Assembly (NCBI GenBank): GCA_019638395.1
Contig: JAHBTX010000006.1
Location: 62,001-126,000, forward strand
Reading direction: 5' to 3'
Length of the DNA: 64,000 bases
From: Cyclobacteriaceae bacterium
GTDB taxonomy: Bacteria > Bacteroidota > Bacteroidia > Cytophagales > Cyclobacteriaceae
Position numbers and translations under genes: made by a program. Under the pieces are notes generated by a model. The model was not told the origin of the DNA. It ran no database searches and saw nothing but the letters and a program-made list of their open reading frames with translations. How positions within the stretch are numbered: position 1 is the stretch's first letter; each line of letters starts with the position of its first letter. Below, in pieces: positions 51,034 to 60,042 of this stretch.

Positions 51034-53658
51034 TTACTCACTCTTCAAAACTTCAGCCGGATTACTTCGGGCTATCTTCCACGATTGTGTTGTTATCAAG
51101 GCTAAGGCAATAAGTACAATACAGGAAACTCCAAGTAGCATATCGACAATACCAATCGGTGCATGATTCGCCATATTGGGGAATGCAACCTGATCAAAGA
51201 ATAGATAAGTGAGTGGTAGTGCGATGGCAGCTGCAAGGGCCAGCATTAAAATAAAATTCTTACTCATTAAATATAAAAGCAGAACTTCTTTGGCACCCAA
51301 CACTTTCCGAATACTGATCTCCTTGAGTCGGGTTTCGGTTGTAAACACTACCATGCCCAGAAGTCCTAATGAAGCAATACCAATAGCCAGCACAGCCAAC
51401 ACCCCGGCTACACTTACACTGGCGCGCAAACCGGCAAATGCTTCCTCAATCTGTTCATTATAAAATTTAGCTTCAAAGGGATGAACGGGATCAAGTTCCT
51501 TCCAGAGGGTTTCAATTTTTGAAACGGTGCCAATAAGATCGGATGATTGAATACGAATATTCAATATGCTGGTATTTGTTTTCGAATACCGAAAAAGCAC
51601 TTCCTTTTTTTGATTAACATCATTAGATCGGCCATAGACAAAGTTTTCAAGTACGCCCACAATTTGTAGTTCTTTGCCATCTACAATCAACGTTTCGTCT
51701 AATGCTTCTGCCAGATTAATGTTATACTTCTTAAGGATTTGTTCGTTCACAATCACTTCGCTTTCACGGGCACTATCGGGTAGGGGTGTGAGGTTTCTTC
51801 CCGCTAAAAGTTTATGATTATGCAGGGTTAAGTAATTTTCATCGATATAATTATAAGCCATCCAACTGGAGTCTTCCAGGTTAGAAGGATGTTTAACCGG
51901 AGTCCCCCAGTAATTTCCAATGCTGGTTACCATGGCCGATTGCGAAATACCGGTAACTTCTGGCAGTTCCAAAAGTTCTTTTTTCAACAACTCGGCCTTA
52001 TTGCCTTGCAATGAAATGTTAAGCACATTTTCTGTATTGAAGCCTAGGTTAAAGCCAATATAATTTTTGTATTGCTTATAACTGATAACTGTGGCCGTAA
52101 TAAAGATGATGGATATAGTGTATTGGAAAACGATAAGGGCTTTGCGCATACCTATTTTTCCCAATCCTTTCATAGGATACCAACGCTTTAGCACCTCAAT
52201 GGCATTTACGCGCGAAAAGAATAATGCCGGAAAAAGTCCCGCCAACAAACCAACCAGCAGTGCAAAGCCAATAAAGTAAAGAAGTAAGATGGGGGTAAGT
52301 TCAAGTTTAAAGAGCTGCTGAATCTCGGGTTCAATTCCAATGAAGTAAGGTTTTAAAATCAGGAACAAGATGGTTGCAAGCCCTACTGCTATGAGTGATA
52401 TCAGAATAGCTTCTACAATAAATTGCCCCATCACATGACTCTTCATAGCCCCGATTACTTTACGAATGCCAACTTCGCGGGTGCGCCTGAGCGATCGGGC
52501 AATGGATAGATTGGTATAATTAAATCCTGCTGAGAGTAAGACTATAAATGTTAATGCTCCAAATATCCACAACGTTAAGCTTCCAATAACAGGACCAATC
52601 TGATTGCCGAGGTCATCTCCAGCTATGATTTCACCAAGTGGTTGCAAGTCAAGTTCTATACGGGTATCTTTTGTTGTGGAATCTTCTTTTATACTAATAC
52701 GATCGAAAGTTGTTTTTATAGATTGTAAATCTGTTTCAGGCGATAATCGCAGGTAAACCCATGCATTCCAGATATTATCCCACTTGCTGTCTTCTTTAAT
52801 TTGTTGTTCGCTGGTTTCGCGCGAACTAAGTGAGCCCAATATATCAAAGCGCATGTGCGAAAAATGCGGTAGGTCTTGCAGTATTCCGGTAACGGTGTAA
52901 TCGCGATCATTGAACTTCACCACTTTACCAACGGGCTCTTCATCAGCAAAAAGTTTGGCGGCTGCGCTTTCGGTGAGCACTAATGAAAAGGGTTCTTTCA
53001 AAGCTGTTACTGGATTTCCTTTTAGTAGGTTAAATGAAAAAACTTGCAACAAACCCGGATTGGTTTGATAACCCTGAAGCGGAATGGTTTTATCACCAGC
53101 AGTAAAGTCACCTTCAAAATCTCTGCGCAAAATGGCAATACCATTAGAGGCGGCCACACTTTCTTCAATCAGCCGCGCAGCCCGCAAGGAGGTAGTGGCC
53201 ATAAAGTTGTTGTCTTGATTACCGCGGTAGCTGTACCTGCTGATTACCCGATAAATTTCTTTTTTGTTGGTATGAAAGGTATCGTACGAGAACACATCGT
53301 TTAGCACAGCAATCATAATCAGACCTACCGCCATGCTTATTGCCAATCCAATAATATTAATGGTTGAAAAAAGCGGGCTTCGCCTGATGCTGCGTGCCGA
53401 TGTTTTTACATAACTACCCAGCATAATCCAATTAATTAATGTGTTTACAAATTCAGGTTTGCGAATGGTATAAAGACGCATAAACTTGAGTACATCGATG
53501 ATGTAAATGAGTTTGGCGCGCCTGACACCTTTGGTTTTTAGATTGCGATAAAAATATTCGTTCAAATCGCCTTGTAAATCTTCCAGCAGTTCTGGTTTGC
53601 AGTACCAACTCAGAAATTTTTCTGCGAGGTGGGGAGGGTTGGAGTGATGTTCTGCCAT
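51034..53658 (-). CDS. FtsX/MacB-type ABC transporter permease with prefix domain
   Basis: An 874-residue permease. Residues ~1-75 form a 'permease prefix domain' (KFLSWYCKPELLEDLQGDLN). Then comes the MacB-PCD/FtsX arrangement: one membrane segment ('INIIGLAISMAVGLIMIAVL'), a large periplasmic domain ('EIYRVISRYSYRGNQ' onward), three membrane segments with 'TREVGIRKVIGAMKSHV', a second periplasmic domain and a C-terminal three-helix bundle with 'RLKEISIRKVLGAKEV'. No ATPase is encoded here. The PadR gene lies 92 bases upstream on the same strand, with a hairpin repeat between, as is usual for this permease class. The export substrate is unknown. Confidence 0.87.
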   Translation of the reverse strand: MAEHHSNPPHLAEKFLSWYCKPELLEDLQGDLNEYFYRNLKTKGVRRAKLIYIIDVLKFMRLYTIRKPEFVNTLINWIMLGSYVKTSARSIRRSPLFSTINIIGLAISMAVGLIMIAVLNDVFSYDTFHTNKKEIYRVISRYSYRGNQDNNFMATTSLRAARLIEESVAASNGIAILRRDFEGDFTAGDKTIPLQGYQTNPGLLQVFSFNLLKGNPVTALKEPFSLVLTESAAAKLFADEEPVGKVVKFNDRDYTVTGILQDLPHFSHMRFDILGSLSSRETSEQQIKEDSKWDNIWNAWVYLRLSPETDLQSIKTTFDRISIKEDSTTKDTRIELDLQPLGEIIAGDDLGNQIGPVIGSLTLWIFGALTFIVLLSAGFNYTNLSIARSLRRTREVGIRKVIGAMKSHVMGQFIVEAILISLIAVGLATILFLILKPYFIGIEPEIQQLFKLELTPILLLYFIGFALLVGLLAGLFPALFFSRVNAIEVLKRWYPMKGLGKIGMRKALIVFQYTISIIFITATVISYKQYKNYIGFNLGFNTENVLNISLQGNKAELLKKELLELPEVTGISQSAMVTSIGNYWGTPVKHPSNLEDSSWMAYNYIDENYLTLHNHKLLAGRNLTPLPDSARESEVIVNEQILKKYNINLAEALDETLIVDGKELQIVGVLENFVYGRSNDVNQKKEVLFRYSKTNTSILNIRIQSSDLIGTVSKIETLWKELDPVHPFEAKFYNEQIEEAFAGLRASVSVAGVLAVLAIGIASLGLLGMVVFTTETRLKEISIRKVLGAKEVLLLYLMSKNFILMLALAAAIALPLTYLFFDQVAFPNMANHAPIGIVDMLLGVSCIVLIALALITTQSWKIARSNPAEVLKSE

Positions 53659-53690
53659 TTATACCTAGTTAGTTGACAGTTGACAATTAG

Positions 53691-53714
53691 CAGTTGACAA
53701 ACTATTGTCAACTG
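53691..53714. repeat. Hairpin of TTGACA words between padR-like and permease genes
   Basis: CAGTTGACAA (53691-53700) and TTGTCAACTG (53705-53714) form a perfect 10-bp stem with a 4-nt loop. Further AGTTGACAGTTGACAA words flank it. The same words recur at 50985-51010 and 59980-60042. Confidence 0.6.
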
Positions 53715-53750
53715 TCGGTTGCCTTTTGTCAATTTTATAATTCATAAAAT

Positions 53751-54083
53751 TCAAACATTCTTCAGCGTCATGCCCGGTATCATTCTCCACAAGTTGTCGC
53801 GCACTTCTTTGGCTTTTAGCAAAGCAGCTTTACCGGCATTGGTTACAGAGTAATAGCGTTTGCGTTTTCCGCCCCGCGTGTTAGTAGCTTCGCCCAGTTT
53901 ACTTTTTACCAAACCTTTTTCTTCCAACCGATTGAGTACGGCATGCACTACACCCAGCTTGGCCGCGCGTCCGGTGTTCTTTTCCAACTCATCACAAATG
54001 GCTACACTGTAGGCATCGTTTATCAACGCTGCAATAGTCAGTAATACGAGTTCTTCAAACTCGCCCAGGTTTGTTCCTTTCAT
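53751..54083 (-). CDS. PadR-family transcriptional regulator
   Basis: A 110-residue winged-helix protein of the PadR type: 'GEFEELVLLTIAALINDAYSVAICDELEKN', 'AAKLGVVHAVLNRLEEKGLVKSK' and the C-terminal 'RYYSVTNAGKAALLKAK'. PadR regulators usually repress the neighbouring transporter gene, here the permease 92 bases downstream. A candidate operator (TTACGTAAATGTATGTAA-like words) lies within 30 bases upstream of the start. The inducer is unknown. Confidence 0.9.
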   Translation of the reverse strand: MKGTNLGEFEELVLLTIAALINDAYSVAICDELEKNTGRAAKLGVVHAVLNRLEEKGLVKSKLGEATNTRGGKRKRYYSVTNAGKAALLKAKEVRDNLWRMIPGMTLKNV

Positions 54084-54199
54084 AACAATGATTAATTACG
54101 TAAATGTATGTAAAATAGTTTCGGAAACTCTAATGGATTATGTATTAATTTCAAATCAAGTTGAACCTGATTAGTTTGGGACTAGAATCAGCACACCGA

Positions 54200-57100
54200 C
54201 TATTGATTCATGAACTTTCCAATCTCATTAAGAAACCGGTCTGGGTCTTGCCAGAAATTACGACTGTAAACCCGTATGAAGGGCCATGCTTTCAGTTCTA
54301 ATAATTGAGGCGTCAGGGCATGATCGGCACGGGCACTCATACTGCTGTAATAATTACCATCATCGGTTAAAATCGCACCAACAGGTTGCGATTTTCGCTT
54401 TACAGTAAGATCATGAAAAGGAACAGCGTGCTCTTCCAGTTCAAAGTCGGTCCATTTTTGCTGTGCACGTTTTTTTATTTCTTCTTTTAAGCGCGTGGAA
54501 TTATTGCGCACGGTTGTTTGCGATATGCCGGGTTTAAACGCTCCATTGGCAACCTGCCAGGCATATTGCAAATAAGCTTTCAATAGCTTAGGGCCGGCAT
54601 GTAATGTTTCTTCAACCTGCAACTGGTCGGGCATAAAGCTGCAAACTACTATTACTTTTTCGCGGGCCCGGCTTACAGCCACGTTTAACCGGTTCTCGCC
54701 CCCGGCCAGGTTCAGGCTACCGAATTGTGCCGGCACGCGATTATTTTTATCGGGCGCATAGCCAATTGAAAACAGCACCATGTCGCATTCATCGCCTTGC
54801 ACGTTTTCAATATTCTTTACAAAAACAGATGGCGGGATAGCACCCAGTGCATCTTCCAACAAATCCAGAATCAGGTTTTGCTGTGGTGCGTTGAAGGTGA
54901 TAACGCCAATAGATTTATCGGCCTGTGCTTTAAGCATTGTAACAACATGGTTTACAATGCGTGTAGCTTCTGTCATGTTCGTGTTATTCACCCATTGCCC
55001 GCCAACCTGTTCGTATATGATAGCAGGCTCACTGGCTGCAATAGCTTGCCTATGCGGCAACAACTGCAATGCCCCTTTATAAAAGTGTTGATTTGAGAAA
55101 TCAATTAGTTCTAATGTTTTACTGCGATAATGTCCTTGCAGCGTGGTTGTAATCAGGTACCGGCTGCATAAATCCAACAACGAATCAACTTCAGCATCGG
55201 CATGCGTTTCTTCTTCCTCCTGCCAGCGTGCCTGATAAAAATCACCTGGCTTTAGTTGCATGGCATCGCCTGCTACAATTGCTTGCTTACCGCGATAGAG
55301 TGCCGGAATACCCCGTTCGGCATAACATTGCGAGGCTTCATCAAAGATTACGAGATCAAATAATTCTTCCATCGGAAAAATTGCTGATACCGATTCGGGC
55401 GATGCCAGCCAGCAGGGTATCACCTTAAAAAGATCTTCTTCAAAGGATGACACGAGCTTGCGCACCGGCCAGATCTTTTTCTTTTTTGTTACCTGATGTA
55501 ATAAATCGCGATAGGAAATGCGGTTGTTCAGCCTATTTACTTTCAGGTCTTCAATTATTTTTTCGCGCGCCCGCAGTAAAATAATCGCTTCACTTAATTC
55601 CTGCTTTTCTTTAATCAGATCACGCAATTCATTTTCCAGTAGTCCTATTTTACCGGAAGATACCATGCGTAACTCCGGGCTGCGCGCCTCCAGGTGATCG
55701 ATCCACGCGAGGGCGAGGCTATTCAGAAACAAGGTTTTCATTTGATATTCATCCCACGATGGGTGAAGTTCAAAAAGTTTACGCAGCACTTGTTTTTCGA
55801 TAGCATTCAACTCGTCAATCAGTTTATCGAACTCGCACAACGAATCAAAGTCAGTTTTTAAACTTTCCAACAGTTGCTGGCTAAACCAGGGTTGGGTGGT
55901 TATGGAATTAATTTGGCTGACAGTAAGATGCTGACTCCATGCTTCGCGAAGGGCCGGAATAGGGGTTAGCAACTCAAACAATGCATTCAAACGGCTTACA
56001 AACTCATGCCGGGTAAGTGCGGTTGGGTCGATGATGCTTTTTAAACCACGTACTTGTGTAAATACAAGTTTAGCCTGCAAGGCAAAATGCTGATCGGCAA
56101 ACCAATGAATAAATTCTTTTTGCGATAATGATTCCGGTACCTGCTTCAGCCAGGTTTTAGCTTTCAATTTGGATAAGTTATGTTCCAGGTTTAAGCGATT
56201 ATCCAGCCTGCGTTCCAAAACTTTAAAACCTTCTTTGTTGCTGGGCAATCCGTTTTGAACGAGTGTACGTTTAATTAAAAACTTGTCTTGCGAAAATAAT
56301 TCCCACCGGATAAGCCCGATCAAACCTTTCCGGGCTTTCATGCTGCGATACAATGCTTTTTGCAAGGTTCCTAATTGGTGGGCTTGCGTATAAGATTCCG
56401 GCCCTTCGTTTTCAAAACAGCTTAAGGTATTCTTTTCGGTGTTTGATAGCCAAAGCGAACTGGTTTCTTCATCGGTTTCAACCAGCATGCTTTGAAAGTA
56501 CCTGTAAATGGAATCGTTGGCCAGTAGTGATTTTATTTCATTCACCTGGTCTTTCTTTTCAATCAATCCTAAGCATTGTTCCCAATCCAAACGTGCACCG
56601 GCTTTGTCAACAAGTTGTGCAGTTAACTGCTGAAAGTAGGTGCCGATTTGTTGAATGGTTGTACGGATAGCGGCCTCATCGCTGGCCTGCAACGCGTGAA
56701 ACGACTTACGATCTCGCCACGGGTAATCGTTGCGTCCTAGTAGTTGGGCATAGTGCACATAGGTGGTGAGTTTGCGCAAAAATGTGTGCAGTGTATCATA
56801 CCGAAAGTGGGCGAATTCCTGTTTTAGATTGATAGATTCCTGTGCAGGGTTTGATTGCAGGTACAATTCTTTAATGGTAGTTCCGCAGGTTTTTTCATCG
56901 TACAGGGCTTGCTTAAAATTATCCAGCTCTTCTGTAATCTGTTCGATGCGGTGGCTGAGTTGTAAAAATTTTCGATCTAACTGAATTGCATCAATACTGA
57001 TATTGCGCGATTGGTACTCATCCAACCGGTTTACCTGCCGGGCTATCTTTTCATAAATTTCTTTCCGATCGTTTTTGAAATCGTGTACCAATGCGGCATA

Positions 57101-58201
57101 ATCGGTAAGCTGTTTACTTTGCAGTCGGTTATACACCACATCTAATGCAGCCCTTTTTTGGCACACTACCAACACGCGTTTGCCGGTAGCCAGTGCATCG
57201 CCTATCAGGTTGCAAATTAATTGCGACTTGCCGGTGCCAGGCGGCCCTTGCACTACAATGGAGTGCCCTAACTTTACAGCCTTCAATGCATTCTCCTGCC
57301 AGATATCAGCCGGGTAAGCACTGTATATCTTCTCTTCTTTAACTTGTTTAATAAAATTTTTATCGGCTACTGCATGGGCTGAGCGTAACGCAAAGAAACT
57401 TTCCAAGTCTGAAATGGTATCTTCTTCCATTAACGTCAGATAATCCGGAACCAGGAAAGAGCCGGCTTGCGGAAAAATTCCAAGCACAGCTTTTGGAAAT
57501 AACTTTAGTTCTCCTGTTTTTAAACCTTGTTCAAATTCATCGCGCTTCAGGTTTACAAAAGGTGTTAACTCATCACGAAAGTTATCGGAATTGAAGTTTA
57601 GTTCGAACTCGTGCTTTTGCAGCAATTGGTAAATAGCGGTGCGGAATGCCGTGCTATCGCGGTCAATATCTTCAAAGGTTTCTTCCAACAACGCCTCGCT
57701 TGGTTTAACCTGATTGTAGTACGCATAAGCCAGCAAGAACGATTTGTTGAAAGTAATTTCTGCATCAGTGCGCGGCTCTAACCACCATTGATTGTGTTGA
57801 ATGGTAAGCGAAACCGGGAAGAATAACAGCGGACATCTAACGGGTGTATCGTCTTTAAACTTTCCTTGCACTATGGGCCAGCCCACATGTAAGTCTTTGG
57901 AACCACGTTCATCAAAAATAAACTGATCAATGCGTTGCAGTTTCTTTAATTTTTTACTGGCATCGTTAGCCGCTTCCATTCTGCTATCCAATACGGGGCA
58001 AATAAATTTTGGTTTTTCAGCTATCAACGCATTGATTAAACTAAAGGCAGGTTCGCCATTTAACTGACTTAATTCCTGCACATCCATAAATTGATCGGCC
58101 GTAAGGCGGGTTAAGAATAGCGAGCGGTTATTACCGGAAAGGTTAGTGAGGCGCCTGAGGTAGGTAGTGAGCAGCTTTTTGGTTTGATCTGGTAAGGCCA
58201 C
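54200..58201 (-). CDS. Superfamily 1 helicase with C-terminal REase-like domain
   Basis: A 1333-residue protein starting at GTG. The central region is an SF1 helicase: Walker A QGPPGTGKSQ (~318-327), 'LVIFDEASQCYAERGIPALY' with DEAS at ~954 (Walker B), 'AIVAGDAMQLKPGDFYQ', 'LQGHYRSKTLELIDFSNQ' and motif VI 'NRLNVAVSRAREKVIVVCSF'. Residues ~330-950 form a long helical insertion. The last ~80 residues ('GAILTDDGNYYSS', 'ALTPQLLELKAWPFIRVYS') resemble REase-MTES_1575 nuclease domains, but the acidic E/D of the usual ExDG motif is Thr here. The role is unknown; a DNA-processing or defence function is an inference. The gene starts one base after the HhH gene stop. Confidence 0.83.
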   Translation of the reverse strand: MALPDQTKKLLTTYLRRLTNLSGNNRSLFLTRLTADQFMDVQELSQLNGEPAFSLINALIAEKPKFICPVLDSRMEAANDASKKLKKLQRIDQFIFDERGSKDLHVGWPIVQGKFKDDTPVRCPLLFFPVSLTIQHNQWWLEPRTDAEITFNKSFLLAYAYYNQVKPSEALLEETFEDIDRDSTAFRTAIYQLLQKHEFELNFNSDNFRDELTPFVNLKRDEFEQGLKTGELKLFPKAVLGIFPQAGSFLVPDYLTLMEEDTISDLESFFALRSAHAVADKNFIKQVKEEKIYSAYPADIWQENALKAVKLGHSIVVQGPPGTGKSQLICNLIGDALATGKRVLVVCQKRAALDVVYNRLQSKQLTDYAALVHDFKNDRKEIYEKIARQVNRLDEYQSRNISIDAIQLDRKFLQLSHRIEQITEELDNFKQALYDEKTCGTTIKELYLQSNPAQESINLKQEFAHFRYDTLHTFLRKLTTYVHYAQLLGRNDYPWRDRKSFHALQASDEAAIRTTIQQIGTYFQQLTAQLVDKAGARLDWEQCLGLIEKKDQVNEIKSLLANDSIYRYFQSMLVETDEETSSLWLSNTEKNTLSCFENEGPESYTQAHQLGTLQKALYRSMKARKGLIGLIRWELFSQDKFLIKRTLVQNGLPSNKEGFKVLERRLDNRLNLEHNLSKLKAKTWLKQVPESLSQKEFIHWFADQHFALQAKLVFTQVRGLKSIIDPTALTRHEFVSRLNALFELLTPIPALREAWSQHLTVSQINSITTQPWFSQQLLESLKTDFDSLCEFDKLIDELNAIEKQVLRKLFELHPSWDEYQMKTLFLNSLALAWIDHLEARSPELRMVSSGKIGLLENELRDLIKEKQELSEAIILLRAREKIIEDLKVNRLNNRISYRDLLHQVTKKKKIWPVRKLVSSFEEDLFKVIPCWLASPESVSAIFPMEELFDLVIFDEASQCYAERGIPALYRGKQAIVAGDAMQLKPGDFYQARWQEEEETHADAEVDSLLDLCSRYLITTTLQGHYRSKTLELIDFSNQHFYKGALQLLPHRQAIAASEPAIIYEQVGGQWVNNTNMTEATRIVNHVVTMLKAQADKSIGVITFNAPQQNLILDLLEDALGAIPPSVFVKNIENVQGDECDMVLFSIGYAPDKNNRVPAQFGSLNLAGGENRLNVAVSRAREKVIVVCSFMPDQLQVEETLHAGPKLLKAYLQYAWQVANGAFKPGISQTTVRNNSTRLKEEIKKRAQQKWTDFELEEHAVPFHDLTVKRKSQPVGAILTDDGNYYSSMSARADHALTPQLLELKAWPFIRVYSRNFWQDPDRFLNEIGKFMNQ

Positions 58202-58202
58202 G

Positions 58203-59108
58203 TTATGGATTTAAAGAAAGGTAAGGTACAATTTTGTTAAATAACGCTTCGTCCACTAAGGCTATTTTCTTAACATCTTCAAGGCTGTTAAAATTTCCGT
58301 GCTGAAACCGATAGGTGGTAATTGCTTTCGCTAAAGCGTAGCTGATGTACGGATGGTTGCTCAATTCTTTTTCGCTTGCCTGATTTAACATCAGTTTGCG
58401 TGGCTGATAGTTTGGGTTAATATTATATTTTGCCTGTATGCGATTGATTACGGCAGAATCTAAACCATACACTTCTTTCAACTGATCAATCGAAATAAAA
58501 CCACCTAATTTGTTGCGATAGTTGATAATGCGTGTACTTAGTTTAGCACCAATGCCATAAATTTTTATAAGTTGGGCTGAGTCGGCTGTGTTGAGATCAA
58601 AACGTTCGCGCAAAGGTTCTTTTATTTCAAGCACAGTTGGTTGTGTTTTTTGATAACTGTTGTTGGGTTCTGTTCGTTCAGGCAATTGAATAAATGCTTC
58701 AAGACTGTTATAAAAAGTAGTATCCATTCCATAGATGCGAAGCAGATCGGATTTTATTTTGAACTTACCGTTTTTGGCGCGGTAGTTTTGAATACGTTGT
58801 GCTAAAACTTCAGGAAAGCCGAGGCTATCGAAATCGGAAAGACTTGCCGTGTTGGGATTGAAAGTAAACCGGGTAATTTTTTTTGATACGATAACAGAGT
58901 CTGTTTGTTGGGGCCACTGTGCCAGCAAACTATCTAACTTACGATGATGGCTGCTAAAATCTGTTGGTTGTTTACTTTGCCATTGCTGATAGGCCGGAAT
59001 AATAAAAACGCTGGTTAGTAATAACGGCAATAGAATCATTAGCCCGTTAGCTTCGCGGGTAGAAATTCCGAAAAAGGCCCGTGTCCAGGATCTGAGCCGG
59101 TTGATCAT
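58203..59108 (-). CDS. ComEA-like helix-hairpin-helix DNA-binding protein
   Basis: A 301-residue protein with an N-terminal membrane segment (~17-38, 'EANGLMILLPLLLTSVFIIP') and three tandem HhH units: 'FNPNTASLSDFDSLGFPEVL' with 'RIQNYRAKNGKFKIKSDLLRIYG', 'FDLNTADSAQLIKIYGIGAKL' with 'RIINYRNKLGGFISIDQL', and 'LNQASEKELSNHPYISYALA' with a 'FQHGNFNSLEDVKKI' hairpin. It resembles ComEA-type DNA-binding proteins used in natural transformation, but with three HhH units. The stop is one base before the helicase start. The DNA-binding fold is clear; uptake is an inference. Confidence 0.87.
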   Translation of the reverse strand: MINRLRSWTRAFFGISTREANGLMILLPLLLTSVFIIPAYQQWQSKQPTDFSSHHRKLDSLLAQWPQQTDSVIVSKKITRFTFNPNTASLSDFDSLGFPEVLAQRIQNYRAKNGKFKIKSDLLRIYGMDTTFYNSLEAFIQLPERTEPNNSYQKTQPTVLEIKEPLRERFDLNTADSAQLIKIYGIGAKLSTRIINYRNKLGGFISIDQLKEVYGLDSAVINRIQAKYNINPNYQPRKLMLNQASEKELSNHPYISYALAKAITTYRFQHGNFNSLEDVKKIALVDEALFNKIVPYLSLNP

Positions 59109-59212
59109 GCCAACTGATTAAGCCACTTATCAAATTTAAACTTATTATCATCTTTAGAAAATCTAAAATCATTGTAAACCCATAATATTGCGAAAGAATA
59201 TTTAAGTGACTT

Positions 59213-59974
59213 ATGAAAAATCTATTCCTGATTTTCGTGCTATTAGCGGCAACAAGCCAAAGTTTTGGTTGGGGTGCTACTGGCCATCGTGCCACTGGCC
59301 TGGTTGCCGAACGCTACTTGTCTAAAAAAGCTAAGAAGAAAATAAATTTAATTTTGGGTGGCGAATCGTTGGCCATGGTAAGCACCTGGATGGATGAAAT
59401 CCGTTCGGACTCAACCTACAACTACACGGCTGATTGGCATTGGACAACCATACCCGATGGTGGTAAATATGAAGACGTAGAAAGTAATCCCGATGGAAAG
59501 GTGGTTATGATGATTGAGAAAATAGTGGGTGAGTTAAAACGCGGTGGATTAAGTGCGAAACAAGAACAGGAATACTTAAAAATGCTGGTGCACATGGTTG
59601 GCGATATGCACCAACCTTTGCATGTAGGCAAGCCTGGCGACAGAGGTGGTAATGATGTAAAAGTAAAGTGGTTCAGAACCGACTCAAACCTGCACCGCGT
59701 GTGGGATAGCGACATGATTGATGATACCAAATTAAGTTACACCGAACTGGCTGATGCATTGGGTAAACCAGATAAAGATAAACTGGCCAAATGGCAGCAA
59801 GGTTCGGTGCGCGATTGGGCCCTTGAATCAGTAAGTTATCGGCCACAGGTGTACGATATCGGTAATGGCTCGCTGGGTTATACATACTCGTACAAATATT
59901 TTTCCATTGCGAAAGAACGCATGTTGCAAGCCGGTATCCGGCTGGCAGTTTTATTGAATACTATTTACGGGTAA
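59213..59974 (+). CDS. S1/P1-type zinc nuclease, secreted
   Basis: A 253-residue exported nuclease of the S1/P1 family. A signal peptide (~1-19) ends just before WGATGHR, giving the mature N-terminal Trp that ligates zinc; His25 follows in GATGHR. Further zinc ligands are in 'MVSTWMDEIRSD', 'TADWHWTTIPD', 'MLVHMVGDMHQPLHVG' and 'NLHRVWDSDMID'. The enzyme cleaves single-stranded DNA and RNA or 3'-nucleotides at its trinuclear zinc site. The likely role is nutrient scavenging in the periplasm or outside the cell. It is divergent from the HhH gene and convergent with asnB. Confidence 0.93.
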   Translation: MKNLFLIFVLLAATSQSFGWGATGHRATGLVAERYLSKKAKKKINLILGGESLAMVSTWMDEIRSDSTYNYTADWHWTTIPDGGKYEDVESNPDGKVVMMIEKIVGELKRGGLSAKQEQEYLKMLVHMVGDMHQPLHVGKPGDRGGNDVKVKWFRTDSNLHRVWDSDMIDDTKLSYTELADALGKPDKDKLAKWQQGSVRDWALESVSYRPQVYDIGNGSLGYTYSYKYFSIAKERMLQAGIRLAVLLNTIYG

Positions 59975-59995
59975 TTTAATTGACGGTCGACAAAG

Positions 59996-60042
59996 AGCAA
60001 TTGACAATTACCTAAGTTGTAAATTGTTCGTTGTCAATTGCT
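59996..60042. repeat. Hairpin of TTGACA words between S1/P1 nuclease and asnB
   Basis: AGCAATTGACAA (59996-60007) and TTGTCAATTGCT (60031-60042) form a perfect 12-bp stem with a 23-nt loop; its 3' arm reaches the asnB stop codon. It can act as a bidirectional terminator and is part of the repeat family. Confidence 0.6.
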
